64,000 bases of DNA from UBA7803 sp041690675 (GTDB lineage Bacteria; Pseudomonadota; Gammaproteobacteria; Pseudomonadales; Azotimanducaceae). Below, one piece after another: positions 43,755 to 55,128 of the stretch (position 1 is its first letter; every line of letters begins with the position of its first letter). Position numbers and translations under genes: made by a program. The notes beneath the pieces were generated by a model, which saw only the letters and a list, made by a program, of their open reading frames with translations, did not search any database and had not been told where the DNA came from. Location: the NCBI GenBank assembly GCA_041690675.1, contig JAWLGU010000009.1, positions 1 to 64,000 on the forward strand, in the 5' to 3' direction.

Positions 43755-43788
43755 TGCTAAATTATTAGCACATGCTGCGTTTTTAGCA
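43755..43788. promoter_or_regulatory. Paired operators for the BlaI-type repressor
   Basis: Two 16-bp sites share the pattern TGCT-N8-AGCA: 43755-43770 (TGCTAAATTATTAGCA, an extended palindrome) and 43773-43788 (TGCTGCGTTTTTAGCA). They are 18 bp apart centre to centre, so dimers would bind nearly the same DNA face, just upstream of the repressor gene. Confidence 0.75.
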
Positions 43789-43868
43789 CCACGAGACTGA
43801 GGCTGCAACCGGAAGGGGGACTCTGGTCTAGAACGAATGGCGATAAGGGGAGCGTTGGTTACGCCGAG

Positions 43869-43884
43869 TGTGACCTGCTTCACA
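43869..43884. promoter_or_regulatory. Perfect CRP/Vfr-type binding site
   Basis: TGTGACCTGCTTCACA matches the CRP consensus TGTGA-N6-TCACA exactly. It lies 165 nt upstream of the receiver-GGDEF-EAL gene and about 134 nt from blaI. It would link cyclic-AMP signalling with cyclic-di-GMP turnover, if bound in vivo. Confidence 0.65.
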
Positions 43885-44048
43885 GAAGCCGGACCGGCGC
43901 GGCGGCGAGCGGGTCCGGTGGCTCGGATCGTGACGCGTTTCGCATTTCCCGCGGGTGCTTGATCCTAACTTGACATCGGATAGGTATGCCCGCTCCGGCG
44001 ATGCCCCGGTTTGGTGCGGGATGAGAGAACTCGAAGGCGCTAACGCCC

Positions 44049-45752
44049 ATGAAGCTTCTGCTGGTCGAAGACGATCGCGCTGACGCGCGGTTTCTACGCT
44101 CCTGTCTGACCCGGAGTCAGGGGACGCCGCCGGATCTCGTTCATCGGGAGTGCCTCAACGACGCCCTGGAGGCCCTCCGCGCCGACCACTTCGACGTGGT
44201 GCTGCTCGACCTGCATCTGCCGGATGCCAGCGGCGAAGCCTGCGTGCGGGCGATCCAGCAGGTGAACTCCGCCGTTCCCATCGTCGTCCTGAGCGGCGAG
44301 GACAGCGAGGAGTATGCCCTCGGCATCCTCAAACAGGGGGTGCAGGACTATCTGGTGAAGTGGGACGGGGAGGGCAAGATCATCCTCCGCGCCATTCGCT
44401 ACGCCATCGAGCGCAAACGCTCGGAGCTGCGCCTGAATCACCTGGCCACCTACGATTCGCTCACCCAGATCCCCAACCGCAGTCATTTCGTTCAGTACCT
44501 CGAAAAGGCGGTGAGCCGGGCTCAGCGCACGGGCACCATGCTCGGCCTGGTGTTCCTCGACCTCGACCGATTCAAGGGAGTCAACGACACCCTGGGACAT
44601 CACTTCGGTGACAAGCTGCTGGTGGCCGCTTCCAAGCGGATCGAGCAAACCGTGCGCAACGGCGACGTCATCGCGCGTATGGGGGGCGACGAGTTCGCGG
44701 TTCTGCTGGAGAGCGTTGCGGGGGTGCGCGCTGCCGAGGCGGTGGCGAGGAAGCTCGCTGCTGCGTTGTCGGAGCCCTACCTGCTCGACGGGCATCAGGT
44801 GAGCGTCACGGTGAGCATCGGGGTCACCATCTATCCCAACGACCGCGGCGACCCCGAGACCCTCATCAAGAACGCCGACATCGCCATGTACCAGGCGAAG
44901 AACGCCGGCCGCAACGGCTTCAAATTCTTCACCGAGAGCATGCACCGGGAGATCCTGCATCAGCACGAGATGGCGCAGGACATGCGGCGCGCGCTGGCGG
45001 AGGGCGAGTTCTACCTGCTGTATCAGCCCCAGTTCCGGCTCGGGGACGGCGCCATGGCCGGCGCTGAAGCGCTGGTGCGGTGGCGCCGGGCGGACGGCAG
45101 GATGATACTGCCCGGGGATTTCATCGGCATTGCCGAGGAGTACGGGCACATCATCGATCTCGGACGCTGGGTGGCGGAAGCCGCCTTCCAGCAGAGCCTC
45201 GCCTGGTGCGGCGGGAGCGCCGGGCCGGGACCCATCGCCATCAACGTCTCGCCGCGGCAGCTCCTGCACGCCACGTTCTGTGAGGATCTCGAGCAGCTCG
45301 TGCGCGCGTACGGGGTCGATCCCCGGACCATCGAGCTGGAGCTGACGGAGAGCAGTCTGGTTCAGGACGTCTGCGGTGCTCAGCGGGTGCTGACCCGCCT
45401 GAAGGATCTGGGGTTCGCCCTGGCCATCGACGACTTCGGAACCGGCCATTCCTGCCTCGACTACCTGAGGCGCTTTCCCATCGACACCTTGAAGCTCGAC
45501 CGCTCCTTCGTGAAGGACATCGGCGTCAATCCCCACGGTCCGGCCATCTGCCGCGCGATTCTGTCCATGGCGGAAAGCCTGGGTCTGGACACGGTGGCCG
45601 AGGGCATCGAGAACGCCGAGCAGCTCGCCTTCCTGCTGGAGCACGGCTGCGCGCGGGGCCAGGGCTTCTACTTGAGCAGACCGCTGACTGCCGGAGACGT
45701 GGCGTTTCGGCGCCTCGCACCGGCGGCCGAACAGGAGGTTCGACATGCCTGA
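44049..45752 (+). CDS. Receiver-GGDEF-EAL response regulator
   Basis: The protein (567 residues) has an N-terminal receiver (VEDDRAD, phospho-acceptor D54 in LLDLHLPDASG), then a GGDEF domain with intact GGDEF at 212-216 and an EAL domain with EAL at 340-342, INVSPRQL, ELTESSL, DDFGTGHS, LKLDRSF and GQGFYLSRP. Both catalytic sites look complete, so it could make or break cyclic-di-GMP depending on phosphorylation. It heads a three-gene operon, overlapping the kinase gene by 8 nt. Confidence 0.94.
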   Translation: MKLLLVEDDRADARFLRSCLTRSQGTPPDLVHRECLNDALEALRADHFDVVLLDLHLPDASGEACVRAIQQVNSAVPIVVLSGEDSEEYALGILKQGVQDYLVKWDGEGKIILRAIRYAIERKRSELRLNHLATYDSLTQIPNRSHFVQYLEKAVSRAQRTGTMLGLVFLDLDRFKGVNDTLGHHFGDKLLVAASKRIEQTVRNGDVIARMGGDEFAVLLESVAGVRAAEAVARKLAAALSEPYLLDGHQVSVTVSIGVTIYPNDRGDPETLIKNADIAMYQAKNAGRNGFKFFTESMHREILHQHEMAQDMRRALAEGEFYLLYQPQFRLGDGAMAGAEALVRWRRADGRMILPGDFIGIAEEYGHIIDLGRWVAEAAFQQSLAWCGGSAGPGPIAINVSPRQLLHATFCEDLEQLVRAYGVDPRTIELELTESSLVQDVCGAQRVLTRLKDLGFALAIDDFGTGHSCLDYLRRFPIDTLKLDRSFVKDIGVNPHGPAICRAILSMAESLGLDTVAEGIENAEQLAFLLEHGCARGQGFYLSRPLTAGDVAFRRLAPAAEQEVRHA

Positions 45753-46887
45753 CTACACACCGGATGATCTGCGCATCATCGCGGACGCCATTCCGTACCC
45801 CGTGATCTACATTCAGGCCGACGGTGCGGTGGGATTCACCAATCGCGCACTGCGGCGTGCCAACCGGCTGAGCGGCGACGACGTGGACGGCCGGCCGGTG
45901 GGGGATCTGCTGAGCGCCGAGGAGAGCGAAGCAGGCCGCGCCGCGTTCCTCGAGTGCCTGCGCCAGGGCCGCCGCGTGTACCGGGAAGGACACTCGGCGG
46001 TGCCGGACGCCCCCATCCGCTACTGCCGCTACGTCTACGAGCCCGTTCGCAATCGCGACGGCGCGGTGCTGGGCGTGTGCGTCACGGTGGTGGATCTCAC
46101 CGACATCAAGAACGCCGAGGACGCCTTGAAGGCCAGTCACGCCGACCTGAAGCGCTCCAACCAGGATCTGGAGCAGTTCGCCTACGTAGCCTCCCACGAC
46201 CTGAAGGCGCCGCTGCGTTCCATCGAGGTGCTGGTGGGCTGGCTCATGGAGGACCTGGCCGGCTACACCGAAGGCGACGTGCAGGAGAACCTGGGGCTGT
46301 TGAAGACCCGTACCGCCCGGTTGAACCGGCTGCTCGACGATCTGCTCACCTACTCCCGGGTGGGCCGCCGGGTTGGCGAGGTCGGGGAGGTGGACGTGGG
46401 CGCGCTCGTGCAGGACGTGTGGTCGATGCTGGCGGCGCCGGACGGCTTCCGCCTGGAGCTGCAGAGAGATCTGCCCACACTCACGACCTTCCGCGGACCC
46501 TTGGAGCAGGTGTTCCGCAATCTCATCGGCAACGCCATCAAGCACCATCCCGGACCCGCCGCCCGGATCACCGTCAGCGGCGAACGGTGCGACGGGCACT
46601 ACCGGTTCGCTGTGGCCGACGATGGCGCCGGCATTCCTGAGGAATATCGGGAGCGCATCTATCAGATGTTCCAGACCCTGCAGCCTCGCGACGAGGTGGA
46701 GGGCAGCGGCATGGGTCTGGCCATCGTCAGCCGCGTGGTGGAGTGGCAGGGCGGACGCATCTGGCACGAGCCCGCCGCGGACGGCGCCAACGGCACCGTG
46801 TTCAGGTTCGAATGGAAAGTGGTGGATGCCGAGTCTGCGGAGTCGCTGCTGGGCGAGCGGAATCAGCCGAGGAGCCGTGCCGCATGA
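45745..46887 (+). CDS. PAS-domain histidine kinase
   Basis: The protein (380 residues) has a PAS domain (about 10-125), a short coiled coil and a kinase core with phospho-acceptor H151 in YVASHDLKAPLRSI, NLIGNAIKHH, ADDGAGIP and GSGMGLAIV. No membrane segment is present, so it senses a cytosolic cue. The kinase core is of the type paired with small Rcp1-like receivers in phytochrome systems, here with a PAS domain in place of a phytochrome. It sits between two receiver genes and overlaps both. Confidence 0.93.
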   Translation: MPDYTPDDLRIIADAIPYPVIYIQADGAVGFTNRALRRANRLSGDDVDGRPVGDLLSAEESEAGRAAFLECLRQGRRVYREGHSAVPDAPIRYCRYVYEPVRNRDGAVLGVCVTVVDLTDIKNAEDALKASHADLKRSNQDLEQFAYVASHDLKAPLRSIEVLVGWLMEDLAGYTEGDVQENLGLLKTRTARLNRLLDDLLTYSRVGRRVGEVGEVDVGALVQDVWSMLAAPDGFRLELQRDLPTLTTFRGPLEQVFRNLIGNAIKHHPGPAARITVSGERCDGHYRFAVADDGAGIPEEYRERIYQMFQTLQPRDEVEGSGMGLAIVSRVVEWQGGRIWHEPAADGANGTVFRFEWKVVDAESAESLLGERNQPRSRAA

Positions 46888-47300
46888 ACAGGAAAGCCGT
46901 GAACATCCTGCTGGTGGAAGACGACAGCATCGACGCCAAAGCCTTCGTCCGGGCCATGGACAAGCTGAAGATCGCCAACCCGGTGACCGTGGCCAAGGAC
47001 GGCGTGGAGGGGCTGGAGAAGCTCAAGGAGATGCCGCGCCCCAACCTGGTGATCCTGGACATCAACATGCCGCGCATGAACGGCCTGGAGATGCTGCGCC
47101 GGCTGCGCGAGGACGAGGCTCTGCGCGACACCATCGTGTTCGTGCTCACCACCTCCAACGACGACCAGGACAAGTTCGAGGCCTACAACCTCAACGTCGC
47201 CGGTTACATGCTGAAGTCCGACATGGGCAACAGCTTCATCCGCGCCGTGTCGCTGGTGGAGAACTACTGGAAGGTGGTGGAGTTCCCGGAGTCCCACTGA
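46884..47300 (+). CDS. Rcp1-like single-domain response regulator
   Basis: This 138-residue receiver has the acidic pocket VEDDSID, phospho-acceptor D59 in VILDINMPRMNGLEML and the Thr of LTTSNDDQDK. The ending NVAGYMLKSD and the final helix are like Rcp1 receivers that dimerise. It overlaps the kinase stop by 4 nt and lacks an output domain, so it may pass phosphate to the receiver-GGDEF-EAL protein or act as a sink. Confidence 0.92.
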   Translation: MNRKAVNILLVEDDSIDAKAFVRAMDKLKIANPVTVAKDGVEGLEKLKEMPRPNLVILDINMPRMNGLEMLRRLREDEALRDTIVFVLTTSNDDQDKFEAYNLNVAGYMLKSDMGNSFIRAVSLVENYWKVVEFPESH

Positions 47301-47342
47301 CGTTTGGTCGGAAGGTATCGGGCTGGCCGCCGCCCCGGGTGG

Positions 47343-47972
47343 TCAGTCGCGTGCGCTCGACGAGGAAACGTAGCGGTACAGCATCAGCGCCAACTCGTCT
47401 TCCAGAGCGGGTGAATCCAGCAGCTCCGGGGCCATGTCCGCGACGTTGTCGATCACGGCATGCGTGGCGTGCAGCATCACCTGCGCGACCAGTCGCGGAT
47501 CCCGGTCACCAAGCCGAGCATGAGACTGGAGTGCACGAACCGTGTGTTCCGCGAACTCCTCGTAGATCGCTCGGGCCTGCGGTTGCGTGACGGAGAGGGG
47601 GATGAGATTCCTCAACGCCGAGTTCAGGCGAGGGTTGCGTCGTGTGGCGTTGATCCGGGCACGCACGGTGCTGCGGATCAGCGTCTGCAGATCGTCTTGC
47701 GGTGCGCTGGCGAGCTCGGCCTGGAATCCCGACCAGCGCTCCTCGTTCCACCGCAGGTTCAGGATCGCGAAGATCGCTTCCTTGTTGGGAAAGTACTCGT
47801 AGAGGCTGCCGATACCGACGCCGGCCCGTTCGGCGATGCGGTCAGTGGTGGCCTTCTCGTACCCCCGCTGCACCAGAACCCGAGCCGCTGCTTCGAGGAT
47901 GGCGTTCCAGGTCGCCTTCGCTCGCGCCTGTGTGGGCGTCTTCCGCGGCTTTCGACTGATCCGTCTGGCCAT
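47343..47972 (-). CDS. TetR family transcriptional regulator
   Basis: This 209-residue protein has the TetR helix-turn-helix near the N-terminus (ILEAAARVLVQRGYEKATT then RIAERAGVGIGSLYEYFPNK) and a helical ligand domain. It is divergent from the P450 gene 83 nt away and probably represses it; a palindrome lies between them. Its DNA is somewhat less GC-rich than the neighbours. Confidence 0.92.
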   Translation of the reverse strand: MARRISRKPRKTPTQARAKATWNAILEAAARVLVQRGYEKATTDRIAERAGVGIGSLYEYFPNKEAIFAILNLRWNEERWSGFQAELASAPQDDLQTLIRSTVRARINATRRNPRLNSALRNLIPLSVTQPQARAIYEEFAEHTVRALQSHARLGDRDPRLVAQVMLHATHAVIDNVADMAPELLDSPALEDELALMLYRYVSSSSARD

Positions 47973-48003
47973 TCCTGCCGGCTCCGAAACCCGAGTACAA
48001 ATC

Positions 48004-48019
48004 CCGAGGAATCCCTCGG
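48004..48019. promoter_or_regulatory. Palindrome in the TetR/P450 divergent region
   Basis: CCGAGGAATCCCTCGG has perfect 6-bp arms around a 4-nt centre, placed between the divergent start codons. A further CCCGAG half-site lies near 47991. This is the likely TetR operator. Confidence 0.55.
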
Positions 48020-48055
48020 ATCATAACCCCTTGGAGAAGCGCGGAGAAATCACCA

Positions 48056-49369
48056 ATGCAGCCCAGGGCGAATCAGAGGCTCGGGCGGATTCCGGGACCG
48101 AGGGGATTGCCGTTCCTCGGCAACCTGCCGCAACTGTTGCCCGACCCGTTGCCGTACGTGAAACACCTTCACGATCGGTACGGCAACGTGTTCTTTGCTC
48201 GATTCGCGGGAAACCGGAAAGTCGTCTTCCTCCTCGGGCCTGAGGCGACGGAAATGGTGCTGCAGGACAGGGCGGGGCTGTTCTCCAGTGCCGGTGGCTA
48301 TGCGGATCAGAGCCGCTATCTGGGTGAGCAGGTGCTGTTGTTCCTCGACGGCGCCGAGCACCGTGCGCTGCGGCAGGTCCTGAATCCCTCCTTTCGCACC
48401 GAAAGGCTGAAGTCCTATCTACCTGCCATCAATCGACGGATCGCCCGCGCCGTGAGGAACTGGCGGCAGACCCCGCCGGCAGACCTGGCGCTCGGCATAC
48501 GGGAGCTCACGCTGGCCGTGGCGATCGACGTGGTGGTCGGCGCGAAACCGGAACGGGAAATCCCGGCGCTGAACCGAAAGTTCCTCCGCGTGCTGGCGGC
48601 GATGGTCAGCCTGAATCCATTGGTGCGGTTCCGCGGAAGGCGCACCCGTGCATGGCTGGACAGGCAACTCCGGGAGCAGATCCCATCCCGTCGCGAAGCG
48701 ACCGCCTTCGATCTGTTCACGATGCTGTGTCAGTGCTCGGAGGCGGGCGGTGTGCAGAGCGACGACGAGATCGTCGATAACGTCATCGGGCTTCTGGTCG
48801 CCGCCTACGAAACCACCGCGAGCACGATATCCATGATGGTCTGCGCCCTGGCGGAGCATCCGTCGTGGCAAGACCGCGTGAGGAATGAGATATCGAGATG
48901 GACCGCTCCATCGGGGCCGTCGTGGGCAGACCTCGACCACCTGCCTGAGACCGACTGGGTTCTGAAGGAAGTGCTCAGGCTGTACCCGCCAATATCCTTC
49001 ATCCCCAGAAGAACTACCGGCGCCGTTCGGGTCGAAGGCCACACGATCCCAGCCGGCACGCCGGTCATCGTCTCGCCGGGATTCGTGCATCAGATGGAGT
49101 CGATCTACCCTCAGCCCACAATGTTCGATCCACGACGCTTCGCTCCGGGGCGCGTGGAAGATCGAGCTCATCGGTGCGCTTGGGTTCCCTTCGGCAAAGG
49201 CGCGCACACTTGTCTGGGGATGCAGCTCGCGCGCATGGAGACGAAGGCGTTCTTCGCGCACCTGCTCAAAGCCGTCAGGGTCGACGCAACCGGAACGCCG
49301 CCGCGCATGAAATACGTTCCGGTCCTCGGTCCGGCGGGCCCGCTGCCGGTGCGGTTCGACCCAATCTGA
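48056..49369 (+). CDS. Cytochrome P450
   Basis: This 437-residue heme monooxygenase has the Cys loop FGKGAHTCLGMQLA (heme ligand C386), the ExxR motif KEVLRLYPP and an I-helix LLVAAYETTAS in which Ala-Tyr-Glu-Thr-Thr replaces the common Gly-x-Asp-Thr-Thr. The proline-rich start RIPGPRGLPFLGNLP is typical of fatty-acid or terpenoid/retinoid-type P450s. There is no N-terminal anchor, so it should be soluble and need separate redox partners, none of which is nearby. One 60-base line inside (48961-49020) is 53 percent G+C by count. Confidence 0.93.
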   Translation: MQPRANQRLGRIPGPRGLPFLGNLPQLLPDPLPYVKHLHDRYGNVFFARFAGNRKVVFLLGPEATEMVLQDRAGLFSSAGGYADQSRYLGEQVLLFLDGAEHRALRQVLNPSFRTERLKSYLPAINRRIARAVRNWRQTPPADLALGIRELTLAVAIDVVVGAKPEREIPALNRKFLRVLAAMVSLNPLVRFRGRRTRAWLDRQLREQIPSRREATAFDLFTMLCQCSEAGGVQSDDEIVDNVIGLLVAAYETTASTISMMVCALAEHPSWQDRVRNEISRWTAPSGPSWADLDHLPETDWVLKEVLRLYPPISFIPRRTTGAVRVEGHTIPAGTPVIVSPGFVHQMESIYPQPTMFDPRRFAPGRVEDRAHRCAWVPFGKGAHTCLGMQLARMETKAFFAHLLKAVRVDATGTPPRMKYVPVLGPAGPLPVRFDPI

Positions 49370-49395
49370 GGGTGCCGGAACCGGGACGGGGAACG

Positions 49396-52153
<2,758 letters not shown>

Positions 52154-52164
<11 letters not shown>

Positions 52165-52708
52165 CCGATTCCTCGCTTGCTGATGATGGCGATGATGATG
52201 TCCGGTGCTGCTGCGCGCGGACCATGGCATCGAGCTCGGCGCCGACGGCCGCCAGCAGAGCCTTGCGCAGCTCGTCCATGCGGCTCTGCACCACCTCTTG
52301 CAGCCACCGCTGCACGGTCTCGTCGATGCGTACCTTCAGCGCCGCGTTGAGCTCGTCGGTGTGCTCCGGGGTCCAGTCGTTCTGATGCCGCTCGATGGCC
52401 GCCCGTGCCTGGTCGAGCATTTCCCGGGCCGATTGCCGCCACTCGTCGGAAAGCAGCGCCTTGAAGATCTCTTCGTTCAGACCCGGATCGGCATCTGCGG
52501 TTTCCGCGAAGTCGCCCTCGCCGGACAGGAAGGTCTCGTTGACGCTCACCCCGCCGCGCACCACGTCCTCGAGAAGCGGCACGTCGTCGTCCCGGTCCTC
52601 GGGCGGCGCATCGGCGTCCGCGGCCTGGTTCTCGTCGAGCAGGGTGCGGATGGATTCCAGGTCGCCGAGCAGACCGCTGGCGCCGCTCTTGCCGTGGTCG
52701 TCGCTCAT
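52154..52708 (-). CDS. Conserved hypothetical protein between holC and valS
   Basis: This 184-residue acidic protein begins with a disordered stretch rich in Asp and Ala (to about 80) and continues with a helical region (DEWRQSAREMLDQARAAIERH, VRIDETVQRWLQEVVQSRM) likely to form a coiled coil, ending in a Ser-rich tail. No known motif is present. A gene of unknown function sits at the same place in Pseudomonas. It overlaps holC by 4 nt and valS by 11 nt, which supports it being real. Confidence 0.82.
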
Positions 52709-53151
52709 GCGGACTCCCAGTCGTCCAGCTCGTGATGGAACAGGGGATAGCCGCGGTCGCGGTAGAACTTGTAGCGGTCGCGGCCCAGCGCGCGGTTGGC
52801 ATCGACGACGATTTCCGCAACCCGCTCGAAGCGCCCGAAGAACGTCGGGATCTCCGTTGCGAGGTTGATCAGCACCCCGTCGGGGTCCGCCGGAGGGTTC
52901 CAGCCGAGCACCACGGGCGCGCGCTGAGCGGAGCCGGCGCCGAGATCCTCGTCTTCCCGGACGTGGGGCACGAAGCGGTGCTCAGGATAGTTCCACAGCA
53001 GGTCGTCCAGATCCGCGGCGGCCTCCGCACCGTCCGTGTGGATGTGGACCCGGTTGCCGTTGCCCATCGCCTTGACCGCCAGCCGACAGGCGAATCGGCA
53101 GGCGGCGTTCAGATCCACGTCCTGCAGGATGTAGAAGTCGATCCGGGTCAC
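52705..53151 (-). CDS. holC: DNA polymerase III chi subunit
   Basis: This 148-residue protein starts RIDFYILQDVDLNAACRFAC and contains GNRVHIHTDGAEAAADLDDLLW and WNPPADPDGVLINLA, the chi signature regions. Chi, with psi, links the clamp loader to single-strand binding protein. GTG 53151 overlaps the pepA stop by 4 nt, the usual pepA-holC coupling. Confidence 0.93.
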   Translation of the reverse strand: MTRIDFYILQDVDLNAACRFACRLAVKAMGNGNRVHIHTDGAEAAADLDDLLWNYPEHRFVPHVREDEDLGAGSAQRAPVVLGWNPPADPDGVLINLATEIPTFFGRFERVAEIVVDANRALGRDRYKFYRDRGYPLFHHELDDWESA

Positions 53152-54611
53152 CCGTTCCCCTGCTGAATAAGGTAGCGGAACAGCAGCCCGACCGGCCGTC
53201 CCGTGGCGCCCTTGGCGGCCCCGCCCTGGAAGGCGCTGCCGGCGATGTCCAGGTGCGCCCATGGGTATTTCTCGGCGAACCGGGAGAGGAAGCAGGCGGC
53301 GGTGATGGAGCCGGCACCCGGGTTGCCGATGTTGGGGATGTCGGCGAAGTTGCTCTTCAGCGCCTCCTGATACTCGTCCCACAGCGGCATGCGCCAGGCG
53401 CGGTCGCCACTCCACTCGCCGGCCCGAAGCAGTGCTTCGGCGAGGGCGTCGTCCTTGGTGAACAGCCCCGATGCGTGGGCCCCCAGCGCCACGATCATGG
53501 CGCCCGTGAGGGTGGCCACGTCGATCACCGTCTTCGGCTTGAAGCGCTCCACGTACGTGAGGGCGTCACACAGCACCAGGCGGCCTTCGGCGTCGGTGTT
53601 GAGAATTTCCACGGTCTTCCCCGAGAGCGTGCGCACGATGTCGCCGGGCCGGGTGGCCTTGCCGCTCGGCATGTTCTCCGCAGCCGCCACCACGCTGATC
53701 ACGTTCACGGGGAGCCGCGCCTCCGCGGCGGCCCGAACCGCGCCGAGCACCGTAGCGGCGCCGCACATGTCGAACTTCATTTCGTCCATGGTGGCCGCGG
53801 GCTTCAGACTGATGCCGCCGGTGTCGAAGGTGATGCCCTTGCCCACCAGCACCACCGGAGCATCACCTGCCTTGCCGCCCTGGTACTGAACGATGATCAA
53901 CTGCCCGGGGGTGTCGCTGCCCTGGCTCACGGCCAGGAACGCACCCATGCCGAGCTCCTTCATCTTGCGCTCGTCCAGGTGGGACACCTTGACCTTGTCG
54001 AGCCGGGAGAGCTTGCGCGCCTCGCGCAGGAGGTGGCTCGGATTGCAGATGTTGGGGGGCTGATTGCCGAGATCACGGGCGAGATCCAGCCCGGTCTGCA
54101 GGGCGTTGGCTTCCCGGGTTGCGCGCTGGGCGGAGGCGCGGCCGCGGGCATCGGTGTGCAGGGCCACGGTGCGCAGGGTGATGCCGCCGTTGTCGTTGCC
54201 GGTCTTGTGCGCTGAGAAGGCGTACAGCGCGTTGGCCATGGCCGCCAGGCCGGCGGAGTACCGCCAGTAGAGATCCCGGTCGGTGACCCGGGTGGCGCCC
54301 AGGGCCCAGACCGCCGAATTGACCTTCAGGGGCTTCACCGCCTTGGCGACCGCGTCGGCGATCTTCCTGAAGTCGGCTTCGCTGACCTCGGCGTCGGCAC
54401 CGCCCGCCACCACCAGCCGCTTCACGGCCGATTCCCGGGGCAGCGCCACGATCTGCACCTTGCCCGGCTTGTCGGTGAAGTCCTCGACGGCGGCGTCGAA
54501 CAGCCCTTGTTGCCGGTTCTGGCGCGCCGCTTTGCGGGCCTGGTCGAGGCTGGCGATGAGGCAAGGGGTCGCGAGTTCGCTGAGCGTCCCGGTCTTGGTG
54601 GTGTACTTCAT
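53148..54611 (-). CDS. pepA: Leucyl aminopeptidase (cytosol aminopeptidase, M17)
   Basis: This 487-residue dizinc enzyme has the family signature NTDAEGRLVLCDAL and the metal ligands in VGKGITFDTGGISLKP and MKFDMCGAATVLG. It removes N-terminal residues and in some bacteria also binds DNA for cer/xer recombination and gene control. It is the first gene of the pepA-holC-hypothetical-valS chain. The lptF/lptG genes often divergent from pepA are not present here. Confidence 0.96.
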   Translation of the reverse strand: MKYTTKTGTLSELATPCLIASLDQARKAARQNRQQGLFDAAVEDFTDKPGKVQIVALPRESAVKRLVVAGGADAEVSEADFRKIADAVAKAVKPLKVNSAVWALGATRVTDRDLYWRYSAGLAAMANALYAFSAHKTGNDNGGITLRTVALHTDARGRASAQRATREANALQTGLDLARDLGNQPPNICNPSHLLREARKLSRLDKVKVSHLDERKMKELGMGAFLAVSQGSDTPGQLIIVQYQGGKAGDAPVVLVGKGITFDTGGISLKPAATMDEMKFDMCGAATVLGAVRAAAEARLPVNVISVVAAAENMPSGKATRPGDIVRTLSGKTVEILNTDAEGRLVLCDALTYVERFKPKTVIDVATLTGAMIVALGAHASGLFTKDDALAEALLRAGEWSGDRAWRMPLWDEYQEALKSNFADIPNIGNPGAGSITAACFLSRFAEKYPWAHLDIAGSAFQGGAAKGATGRPVGLLFRYLIQQGNG

Positions 54612-54677
54612 GAAGCTGCTATCCGTTGTTTCGGCGCGATTCTAATGTAAAACAATGACTTGGCATATGGCGGGTGG

Positions 54678-55052
54678 TTACGCCGGGGGCTTCGGGCGGT
54701 ACAGCACCCGGCTCGACGACAGCAGATCGGACCAACTCCGGCGCTCCCGGTCGAAGAGCACCCACAGATAGCCGAGCCCGAGGCAGGCGAACGAGGCCAG
54801 CGCGCCGAAGAAGCGCCAGGTGGCCTGGGTGAGGGTCAGCGGGCCGCCGTCGGCGCTCTGCACCTCGAGTCGCCACGCCAGCATGCCCAGGGTCTGCCCG
54901 CGGCGAACCCAGAAGTAGGCGAAGAACGCGTACAGCTCGATGAACAGCACCGAGCGCACCGTGGCGCCGTACACCGCATCGTTGCTGATGGCCACCATGG
55001 GAAACAGGGTGAACATCCACAGCGCCAGCACGAGCAGGGTGTCGTAGAGCAT
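54678..55052 (-). CDS. RDD family membrane protein
   Basis: This 124-residue protein has three membrane segments and the RDD pattern FWVRRGQTLGMLAWRLEV and DRERRSWSDLLSSSRV. Function is unknown; some members are ion or small-molecule transporters. In the same frame upstream of ATG 55052 the sequence encodes RPAGLLRRLGA, the usual RDD N-terminal box, but no ATG, GTG or TTG is available there before a stop, so the real start is uncertain and could be non-standard. Confidence 0.8.
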   Translation of the reverse strand: MLYDTLLVLALWMFTLFPMVAISNDAVYGATVRSVLFIELYAFFAYFWVRRGQTLGMLAWRLEVQSADGGPLTLTQATWRFFGALASFACLGLGYLWVLFDRERRSWSDLLSSSRVLYRPKPPA

Positions 55053-55128
55053 GGCGCCCAGCCGCCGCAGCAGGCCCGCCGGGCGCAGGCTGGCCCGGCG
55101 CGCGCCTGTCCCGGGGGAGCCATGCTCC

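Larger units (their letters stand above)
43736..44048. other. Regulatory interval between the blaI operon and the signalling operon
   Basis: This 313-nt gene-free stretch holds the paired operators near its left end and a CRP-type palindrome at 43869-43884. A TTGACA at 43970-43975 has no -10 at a workable distance. No convincing small gene or terminator is seen. Confidence 0.6.

Noticed and set aside
43970..43975. TTGACA as a -35 element for the receiver-GGDEF-EAL gene
   Set aside because: No acceptable -10 lies 16-18 bp downstream, so no promoter was called.
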